Source: Deltaproteobacteria bacterium
GTDB lineage: Bacteria; Desulfobacterota; Dissulfuribacteria; Dissulfuribacterales; S140-46
NCBI GenBank assembly: GCA_015491585.1
Contig: WFVQ01000234.1
Location: forward strand, 1 to 9,868
Direction: 5' to 3'
DNA length: 9,868 nt
The notes beneath the pieces were generated by a model. That model did not search any database and was not told the DNA's origin. It saw only the letters and a program-made list of their open reading frames with translations. Position 1 is the stretch's first letter, and each line of letters starts with the position of its first letter. A program made the position numbers and the translations under genes. Shown here piece after piece: positions 1 through 5,996 of the stretch.

Positions 1-1
1 C

Positions 2-472
2 GCGTCGGCCTTAGAAGCAGGAAAGAAGCTGCTCCTTTTCGGGAACGGCGGGAGCGCGGCCGATGCACAGCACATAGCAGCGGAGTTCGTCAACAGGTTC
101 AGGATGGAGCGGAGGCCGCTGCCGGCCGTGGCGCTCACCACCGACACCTCCATTCTCACTGCCATTGGAAACGACTACGGCTTCGACCAGATATTCGAGA
201 AGCAGGTAGCCGCGCTGGCTGGCCCAGGTGACGTGGTAATCGGAATCAGCACCAGCGGCAGCTCTCCCAACGTCCTCCTGGGCCTGAAGGCCGCCAAGGC
301 CATTGGAGCCAAATGCATAGGTCTTTCCGGAGAAAAGGTCACCGAAATGGACGAGATCGCCCATTTGATGCTCAAGGCGGCAACCACCGACACACCCAGG
401 ATCCAGGAATCCCACATACTGTTTGGCCATTTGATCTGCGATCTCGTGGAGATGATGCTCTTTTCAGTGTGA
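2..472 (+). CDS. gmhA: Phosphoheptose isomerase GmhA, 5'-truncated by window edge
   Basis: D-sedoheptulose-7-phosphate isomerase, a cytoplasmic SIS-fold enzyme that makes D-glycero-D-manno-heptose 7-phosphate, the first step towards ADP-heptose for the LPS inner core. The reading frame is open from base 2 and 156 residues are visible; family members are about 190-200 residues, so some 40 N-terminal residues lie outside the window. Visible signatures are the sugar-phosphate loop GNGGSAADAQH (visible residues 14-24), the second SIS phosphate loop STSGSSPNV, and the C-terminal QESHILFGH. The zinc/catalytic set known for GmhA is complete: His24 and Glu28 in HIAAE, Gln135 and His143 near the end. 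The stop overlaps the ribosome binding site of the next gene, which suggests co-transcription. DiaA-type SIS paralogues are an alternative, but the intact metal-site residues favour GmhA. Confidence 0.92.
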   Translation, partial: ASALEAGKKLLLFGNGGSAADAQHIAAEFVNRFRMERRPLPAVALTTDTSILTAIGNDYGFDQIFEKQVAALAGPGDVVIGISTSGSSPNVLLGLKAAKAIGAKCIGLSGEKVTEMDEIAHLMLKAATTDTPRIQESHILFGHLICDLVEMMLFSV

Positions 473-482
473 GGAAGGCGCC

Positions 483-902
483 ATGAAGCTGTTCCATGAC
501 ACCATATCGGTGGACCTGTCCACCGGTCCTGATATCGCCGATATCACAGGCGACCTGCGAGAGGTGGTACAGAGGAGCACCATAACCCAGGGCATGATCT
601 CCCTGTGCTGCATCGGCTCCACCGGCTCCATCACGACCATAGAGTACGAGCCAGGTGTCGTAGAAGACCTCAAGGAAGCGGTGAACAGGCTGGCCCCTCC
701 TGGCGCCCACTACCGCCACGAAATGGCCTGGCACGACGGAAATGGCCACAGCCATGTGCAGGCGGCCCTCCTGGGCCCATCAATATCGCTGTCACTTGTG
801 GACGGCCGCCTCTCCCTGGGCACCTGGCAGCAAGTCGTGGTGATCAACCACGACAACAAGCCCAGGCGGAGGAAGGTGGCGGTCACCATCGTCGGAACAT
901 GA
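483..902 (+). CDS. yjbQ: YjbQ / UPF0047 family protein
   Basis: A 139-residue protein of the YjbQ family (UPF0047, a YjbQ-type beta fold), full length for the family. E. coli YjbQ has weak thiamine-phosphate synthase activity, but the physiological role of the family is unsettled. Family landmarks here are the GNGHSH motif (residues 86-91) with clustered histidines His77, His84, His89 and His91, then LLGPS, DGRLSLGTWQQ (107-117) and an Arg-rich end before the last strand. The start is well set: AGGA at 472-475 overlaps the gmhA stop and lies 7 bases from the ATG. With a 10-base gap to gmhA the two are probably one transcript, though no known pathway joins them. No signal peptide or membrane segment is visible, so it should be cytoplasmic. 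Confidence 0.9.
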   Translation: MKLFHDTISVDLSTGPDIADITGDLREVVQRSTITQGMISLCCIGSTGSITTIEYEPGVVEDLKEAVNRLAPPGAHYRHEMAWHDGNGHSHVQAALLGPSISLSLVDGRLSLGTWQQVVVINHDNKPRRRKVAVTIVGT

Positions 903-1072
903 ACCATGCCTTTCGCCCCACCCGCTTTGCATAATGAGCTGGGGCCGCGCTAACCTACGCCAGCCAGCCGACCCAGGGCCAAGCAGCAGCTCGGCCGCGT
1001 GGATCATGCGCCGCTTCGGTCCAAACTTGAGCAGACCGCCAGCGCAGGAACCCCTCGGGAATGGACGGTGGC
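903..1072. other. Convergent intergenic spacer with no gene seen
   Basis: This 170-base gap separates the ends of the YjbQ gene (+) and the kinase fusion gene (-). I see no supported ORF, tRNA or strong hairpin followed by a T-run. It contains an imperfect direct repeat (AGCTGGGGCCGCG near 937-949 and AGCTCGGCCGCG near 988-999) and the six-base inverted pair GAGCTG (936-941) / CAGCTC (987-992), neither strong enough to call a terminator. Confidence 0.5.
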
Positions 1073-2635
<1,563 letters not shown>

Positions 2636-2671
2636 TAGCGCCTCCCTGCTGATCCGGATGAGCCCGGCATG

Positions 2672-2699
2672 TTGAAAAAGGTGCCAAAGTGATTAAAGT
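2672..2699 (+). promoter_or_regulatory. Candidate sigma-70-type promoter
   Basis: TTGAAA (2672-2677) and TAAAGT (2694-2699) are separated by 16 bases, matching the -35 and -10 consensus at 5/6 and 4/6 positions. This lies in the divergent gap and points at the helical-protein gene whose start is at 2742. The match is only suggestive. Confidence 0.28.
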
Positions 2700-2741
2700 C
2701 GGTTGCCGACAGCCAAAAATGCAGGAGGAGTGTACTGGAAA

Positions 2742-3317
2742 ATGGGAGAAATAAAAAGTGCCCTGGAGATAGCCCTGGAACGCGCAGAAAAGATAGGCAA
2801 GGCCAGCAAGGAGGACCTGGAGAGGTCAAAGTGGGAAGAAGAAGGCCGCAAGCTCGCGGTCAAGTTCATGAACGAGGGGCTGGATCTCAAGGAGGCGGTG
2901 TCCGGGTATCCGCCCGAGGCGGTATCACACCTCATCTCCGCAATGTCCGAGGTCTTTGCCAGGAACATCTTCCTCCCCAGGGAAGAAGAACACTGGGACT
3001 CCATTGAGAAGGCGTTCAAGGGCTTCCAGGAGATCAAGGGTACCGCCGCCCTCCAGCTCATCGAGAACATCCGCTACCTCCTCCAGAACTACAAGCAGAC
3101 AAGAGAGCAGTACAAGCAACAGGTCAAGGCCCAGTTCCAGGGGCAGTTGAACGGGTTCAAGCAGGCCATCGCCCAACAATACGGAATGGGCATGGCCGAC
3201 AATGTCGATGTAGAGGCACTTCCCGAATTTCAGCAGGAGTGGATGAAGATCTCGGCCGAGATAGACTCCCAGTACGACCAGCAGCTACAGCAGTTGAAGG
3301 CCTATCTCACCGGCTGA
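2742..3317 (+). CDS. Uncharacterised alpha-helical, Gln-rich protein
   Basis: A 191-residue soluble protein of a kind common in Desulfobacterota, which I do not tie to a function (it may belong to a DUF such as DUF6657; that is recollection, not a search). It starts MGEIKSALEIALERAEKIGK and is predicted almost entirely helical. The N-terminal third is Lys/Glu-rich. The segment from about residue 105 to 150 is Gln/Lys-rich (NYKQTREQYKQQVKAQFQGQ), amphipathic and coiled-coil-like, and the C-terminus is again helical (SQYDQQLQQLKAYLTG). No cysteine, signal peptide or membrane segment is present. I chose ATG 2742 although AGGAGG (2723-2728) is 13 bases away; an in-frame TTG at 2703 and GTG at 2730 are poorer choices. 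It is convergent with a tiny basic-protein gene. Confidence 0.8.
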   Translation: MGEIKSALEIALERAEKIGKASKEDLERSKWEEEGRKLAVKFMNEGLDLKEAVSGYPPEAVSHLISAMSEVFARNIFLPREEEHWDSIEKAFKGFQEIKGTAALQLIENIRYLLQNYKQTREQYKQQVKAQFQGQLNGFKQAIAQQYGMGMADNVDVEALPEFQQEWMKISAEIDSQYDQQLQQLKAYLTG

Positions 3318-3358
3318 TCCAGGGCAACCGCGGCCGCGGCTGCCCGGTGCCGGATCAG
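3314..3358. terminator. Inverted repeat shared by two convergent gene ends, possible bidirectional terminator
   Basis: CTGATCC (3314-3320) pairs with GGATCAG (3352-3358). Inside this, GGGCA (3322-3326) pairs with TGCCC (3341-3345), and the loop holds the self-complementary CCGCGGCCGCGG (3329-3340). The stop codon of the + gene (TGA, 3315-3317) and that of the - gene (TCA on +, 3355-3357) occupy equivalent positions in the two outer arms. There is no T-run on either side, so an intrinsic terminator is not assured; it may act as an RNA 3'-end stabiliser or a Rho-assisted site. Confidence 0.45.
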
Positions 3359-3468
3359 GCGCTCTTCGCCTGGGCCGCGGCCTTCGCCTGGAGCTTCTTG
3401 CGCTTCTTTCTCCGGCGCCTGCGCCGCTCTATCTCTCTTTTTCTCTCTATCTTCTTGTGCTTGGCCAT
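3355..3468 (-). CDS. Small Arg/Lys-rich protein, 37 residues
   Basis: A short gene encoding 37 residues: it begins MAKHKKIERKREIERRRRRR, continues with KKRKK, and ends in an Ala/Gln/Lys stretch (QAKAAAQAKSA). About half of all residues are Arg or Lys, giving an extremely basic probable single helix. The case for a real gene is the near-perfect ribosome binding site GAGGAGGAAG 2 bases before the ATG (AGGAGG to ATG spacing 6), a candidate promoter upstream, and a stop placed in a symmetric hairpin shared with the convergent gene. Tiny basic proteins of this sort are annotated in Desulfobacterota (possibly DUF6800; recollection only). The charge suggests binding to RNA, ribosome or DNA, but function is unknown. 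A longer overlapping frame on the same strand (3302-3505) lacks this start context and appears to be a shadow. Confidence 0.7.
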   Translation of the reverse strand: MAKHKKIERKREIERRRRRRKKRKKLQAKAAAQAKSA

Positions 3469-3515
3469 GTCTTCCTCCTCGATAAGGTGGTGGTCCGGTC
3501 TCCAAGACCTGGCCC

Positions 3516-3544
3516 TTCTTAAAGGATTGAGGGCCTCAAGTCAA
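3516..3544 (-). promoter_or_regulatory. Candidate promoter for the small basic protein
   Basis: On the minus strand TTGACT (3544-3539) and TAAGAA (3521-3516) are 17 bases apart, about 50 bases upstream of the small-protein ATG. The -35 matches 5/6 and the -10 only 3/6, so this is tentative. A small hairpin, GGTCT-CCA-AGACC (3497-3509), would lie in the leader. Confidence 0.3.
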
Positions 3545-3551
3545 GGCGTGC

Positions 3552-3586
3552 CAGCCCCAGGCGGCCTTGCATTGGCACTGGGGCTG
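3552..3586. repeat. 9-bp GC-rich inverted repeat upstream of the CBS-ACT gene
   Basis: CAGCCCCAG (3552-3560) and CTGGGGCTG (3578-3586) are exact reverse complements around a 17-base loop that has its own GCC (3564-3566) / GGC (3574-3576) pairing. It is not followed by T residues on either strand, so it is not a canonical terminator. It lies about 70 bases upstream of the preferred GTG start and could be a 5'-UTR hairpin or a protein-binding dyad. Confidence 0.45.
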
Positions 3587-3656
3587 AAATATGATTGAAC
3601 AGGTTCGCGGGAGCCGGAGCGGCCCTTCCCAGACAACAGCGGAGTGGAGACCGGAC

Positions 3657-4259
3657 GTGAAAGTCAAGAACTGGATGCAGCGAGACGTCATAACAGTGGA
3701 GCCTGACACGCTTCTCACAGATGCGGTCAAGCTCATGCACAAGCACTCCATACGCCACCTCCCGGTGGTCCAGGGGAAGGAGATGGTGGGCTTCGTCACG
3801 GAGAGCAACCTCAGACAATACTTTTACCACCAGGACAAGGACAAGCTCACCGTGTCCGACGTGATGATAGTGAACCCCATCACCGTCAATCCCAACACCA
3901 GTATAGACTCCGCGGCCAGGAGGATATACGACTACAAGATAGGCGGCCTGCCCGTGCAGGAGAAGCGGGAGCTGGTGGGGATCATCACCATCGCCGACAT
4001 ACTCGCCGCCTTCATCGAGTTCATCGGCCTGCTCAAGGAGACTTCCAGAATCGACATCATCCTCTCGGACAAGGACGGGAACCTGGACGACGTCCTCAGG
4101 CTCATCAGGGAGATGGGCGGCAAGATAGTGAGCGTGGGCATGGAGGCCCGCTCCTACAAGAAGAAGGTCTATTATATCCGCCTGGAGAAGATAGACGTCT
4201 ATCCCATCGCCGAGAGACTGGAGGCCCTGGGCCACAAAATCGTATCCATACTCGAATAG
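3657..4259 (+). CDS. CBS-pair plus ACT-domain regulator, AcuB-like
   Basis: A 200-residue cytoplasmic sensor-type protein. From the preferred start, CBS repeat 1 spans about residues 1-55 (NWMQRDVITVEPDT, IRHLPVVQGKEMVGFVTESNL), CBS repeat 2 about 65-121 (VSDVMIVNPITVNPNTSIDSA, IGGLPVQEKRELVGIITIADIL) and an ACT-like domain about 128-200 (SRIDIILSDKDGNLDDVLRLI, then a beta strand and a closing helix). CBS pairs usually bind adenosyl ligands (AMP, ATP, SAM) and ACT domains bind small metabolites, so this is a ligand sensor rather than an enzyme. I prefer GTG 3657 because GGAG (3646-3649) sits 7 bases before it and the domain begins at once; the in-frame ATG 3591 adds a 22-residue low-complexity leader with no good binding site. 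The DUF39 gene follows after 13 bases, so the two are almost surely one operon. Confidence 0.9.
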   Translation: MKVKNWMQRDVITVEPDTLLTDAVKLMHKHSIRHLPVVQGKEMVGFVTESNLRQYFYHQDKDKLTVSDVMIVNPITVNPNTSIDSAARRIYDYKIGGLPVQEKRELVGIITIADILAAFIEFIGLLKETSRIDIILSDKDGNLDDVLRLIREMGGKIVSVGMEARSYKKKVYYIRLEKIDVYPIAERLEALGHKIVSILE

Positions 4260-4272
4260 GAGAACTGCCGGC

Positions 4273-5466
4273 ATGCCCAACCACCAGGTCAACAAGAGCT
4301 TCGAGGAAATAAACGAAAAGATCAGGCAGGGAAAGGCGGTAGTGGTCACCGCCGAGGAGATGATAGGGATAGTCCGGGAGAAGGGCGAGGTCGAGGCGGC
4401 GAAGAGCGTGGACGTAGTGACCACAGGCACCTTCTCCCCCATGTGCTCGTCCGGCGCCTTCATCAACTTCGGCCACAGCAAACCCGGTATCAAGGCGGCC
4501 AAGGTCTGGATCAACGGCGTCCCATCCTACGCCGGATTGGCGGCAGTGGACATCTACATCGGCGCCACCGAGCCCAGGGAGGACGATCCCTTGAACAAGG
4601 TCTATCCAGGCGAATTCCGGTATGGAGGAGGCCACGTGATCCAGGACCTGGTGGCCGGGAAGCCGGTGCTCCTGGAGGCAGAGGCATACGGTACCCACTG
4701 CTACCCCAGGACCCATCTCGAGAAGAAGGTCACCCTCGCTGACCTTCCCTACGCGCAGCTCTGCAATCCCAGAAACGCCTACCAGAACTACAACTGCGCG
4801 GTCAACACCACGGACAAGACCATCTACACCTACATGGGGACCCTCAAGCCCAATCTCGGCAACGCAAACTACTGCACCGCGGGCCAACTCAGCCCGTTAT
4901 TCAACGATCCCTACTACCAGACCCTAGGGATAGGGACAAGGATCTTCCTGGGCGGCGGCATCGGATACGTGGTCTGCCAGGGAACCCAGCATAATCCCGA
5001 CGTGCCCCGCACCGAACGGGGCGCGCCCAAGAAGCCATCGGGCACGTTGATGGTGATGGGAGACCTGAAACAGATGCGGCCCAGGTACCTGGTGGGGGTC
5101 AGCATCCTGGGATATGGATGCTCGCTGGCCGTTGGCATCGGCGTTCCCATACCCATCCTGAACGAGGAGATCGCCTACAGGACAGGGGTATCGGACGAGG
5201 AGATCTTCACGCAGATAGTGGACTACGGGGTTGACTATCCCCAGGGCAAGGGCGTCTCTCTTGGCGAGGTGTCTTACGCTGAGATGAAAAAGGGCTCCAT
5301 CAAGGTGGGAGGACGGGAGGTTAGGACCGCTCCCCTCTCCAGCTATGCCAGGGCCAGGGAGATCGCCAATGAGCTGAAGAACTGGATCTCGTCGGGCCGT
5401 TTCCTCCTCGGAGTGCCCCAGGAACTGCTCCCGTCTCCCCTGAATAGCCCATCCCGGCTGGGATGA
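4273..5466 (+). CDS. Homocysteine biosynthesis protein, DUF39/HcyBio (COG1900)
   Basis: A 397-residue cytoplasmic protein of the DUF39 family (Pfam HcyBio). In Methanosarcina the family member MA1821 acts, with partner proteins, in forming homocysteine from aspartate semialdehyde and sulfide without O-acyl-homoserine. Landmarks: DVVTTGTFSPMCSSGAF (47-63), NFGHSKPGIK, EFRYGGGHVIQDLVAG (114-129), EAYGTHCYPR (137-146), FLGGGIGYVVCQGTQHNP (225-242) and YGCSLAVGIGVPIPILNEEI (281-300). Conserved-looking cysteines at 58, 143, 235 and 283 include the likely catalytic thiol, perhaps Cys143 (inference). No CBS or ferredoxin domain is fused; a CBS-ACT protein is encoded just upstream instead. AGGAG (4258-4262), overlapping the upstream stop, is 10 bases from the ATG. 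The short Pro/Ser-rich tail after about residue 380 seems dispensable. A terminator hairpin overlaps the last codons. Confidence 0.94.
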   Translation: MPNHQVNKSFEEINEKIRQGKAVVVTAEEMIGIVREKGEVEAAKSVDVVTTGTFSPMCSSGAFINFGHSKPGIKAAKVWINGVPSYAGLAAVDIYIGATEPREDDPLNKVYPGEFRYGGGHVIQDLVAGKPVLLEAEAYGTHCYPRTHLEKKVTLADLPYAQLCNPRNAYQNYNCAVNTTDKTIYTYMGTLKPNLGNANYCTAGQLSPLFNDPYYQTLGIGTRIFLGGGIGYVVCQGTQHNPDVPRTERGAPKKPSGTLMVMGDLKQMRPRYLVGVSILGYGCSLAVGIGVPIPILNEEIAYRTGVSDEEIFTQIVDYGVDYPQGKGVSLGEVSYAEMKKGSIKVGGREVRTAPLSSYARAREIANELKNWISSGRFLLGVPQELLPSPLNSPSRLG

Positions 5467-5477
5467 GGTCATTTTTT
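5448..5477 (+). terminator. Likely Rho-independent terminator of the CBS-ACT/DUF39 operon
   Basis: CATCCC (5450-5455) and GGGATG (5460-5465) form a six-pair stem with loop GGCT. It can be extended by CC (5448-5449) with GG (5467-5468) around a bulged A, and TTTTTT follows at 5472-5477. The hairpin overlaps the last DUF39 codons and its stop. The small gap before the T-run lowers certainty. Confidence 0.6.
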
Positions 5478-5479
5478 CC

Positions 5480-5507
5480 TTGACATCGAGAAAGGGACAG
5501 TTATAGA
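5480..5507 (+). promoter_or_regulatory. Sigma-70-type promoter for the HU gene
   Basis: TTGACA (5480-5485, a perfect -35) and TATAGA (5502-5507, 4/6 match to the -10) are 16 bases apart, placing transcription start near 5514 and giving a leader of about 125 bases before the HU ATG. It sits immediately after the terminator of the preceding operon, as expected for an independent highly expressed gene. Confidence 0.58.
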
Positions 5508-5521
5508 AAGATAATGTCACC

Positions 5522-5534
5522 TTGTCATTGACAA
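5522..5534. promoter_or_regulatory. Palindrome TTGTCA-T-TGACAA, possible operator
   Basis: A perfect 13-base dyad lies at about +9 to +21 from the predicted HU start site. Two more copies of the TGACA/TGTCA half-site are close by (5481-5485 within the -35 box, and 5515-5519 at the start site), so four half-sites occur in 53 bases. The position fits a repressor operator; the protein is unknown. Confidence 0.38.
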
Positions 5535-5546
5535 CCGGGGTTATTA

Positions 5547-5583
5547 AGGCTTTCCACCCCATGCCCAAAGAGCCTGAGGTGGA
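5547..5583 (+). other. HU leader with two mutually exclusive hairpins
   Basis: In the predicted 5' leader, AGGCTTT (5547-5553) can pair with AAAGAGCCT (5567-5575), with one bulged base. TCCACC (5553-5558) can instead pair with GGTGGA (5578-5583). The two share bases and would compete. The energies are unknown and chance is not excluded. Confidence 0.25.
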
Positions 5584-5639
5584 GAGAGTGGTCGTCAAAA
5601 CCGTCCATGGAAAACAAAACCAAATAGAGGGAGGGTCCC

Positions 5640-5912
5640 ATGAACAAGAGTGAACTGGTAAGCAGGATGGCACAGGCCGCAGGGATAACCAAGAGCGCCG
5701 CTGAGAGGGCTCTTGACGGCTTCATGGATGCCGTGACCGATGCAGTCTCCAAGGGCGACAAGGTGACGCTGGTGGGCTTTGGCACGTTCTCCGTGGCCCA
5801 GCGCAATGCACGCAAGGGCCGCAATCCCAGCACCGGCGAGATCATCGAAATCCCAGCCAAGAAAGTGGTGAAGTTCAAGGCCGGTTCCAAGCTTACCGAC
5901 GCAGTCTCGTAA
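5640..5912 (+). CDS. hup: DNA-binding protein HU family
   Basis: A 90-residue nucleoid protein of the HU/IHF family and of exact HU length. It acts as a dimer that bends and compacts DNA. Residues 1-40 are the helical dimer body (MNKSELVSRMAQ, AAGITKSAAERALDGF), GFGTF (46-50) begins the beta saddle, and the DNA-gripping arm carries GRNPSTGEIIEIPA (60-73) with the intercalating Pro63. VVKFKAGSKL (76-85) closes the fold. The invariant positions expected for HU are present, and IHF-specific features are not evident. The start is fixed by a strong purine-rich site, GGGAGGG (5629-5635), 4 bases before the ATG. It has its own promoter, leader and terminator, so it is a monocistronic unit. The name hup is generic; I cannot say which HU paralogue this is. 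Confidence 0.97.
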   Translation: MNKSELVSRMAQAAGITKSAAERALDGFMDAVTDAVSKGDKVTLVGFGTFSVAQRNARKGRNPSTGEIIEIPAKKVVKFKAGSKLTDAVS

Positions 5913-5939
5913 TCTTTCCTGCTGCTGAGAAATCGACCG

Positions 5940-5964
5940 AGGGCGGATCGTCTCCGCCCTTTTT
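5940..5964 (+). terminator. Rho-independent terminator of the HU gene
   Basis: AGGGCGGA (5940-5947) pairs perfectly with TCCGCCCT (5953-5960) around the loop TCGTC, and TTTTT runs from 5960 to 5964. It lies 28 bases after the HU stop. The opposite strand has no T-run after the stem, so it should not terminate the convergent SpmA-SpmB gene efficiently. Confidence 0.92.
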
Positions 5965-5996
5965 CATTTTGGGCCGGTCTGCCACGGCAGCTTGAA

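Noticed and set aside
3573..3587. TTGGCAC resembling a sigma-54 -24 element
   Set aside because: There is no GC at the required -12 position (GA instead), and the bases are part of the inverted repeat.
3519..4887. Long minus-strand open frames (331 and 260 codons) opposite the CBS-ACT and DUF39 genes
   Set aside because: The predicted proteins are Val/Leu/His/Gly-rich antisense translations without family features, while the + strand genes are unmistakable.
5979..5990. CTGCC-AC-GGCAG as terminator of SpmA-SpmB
   Set aside because: The stem is short, the loop too tight, and no T-run follows on the minus strand.
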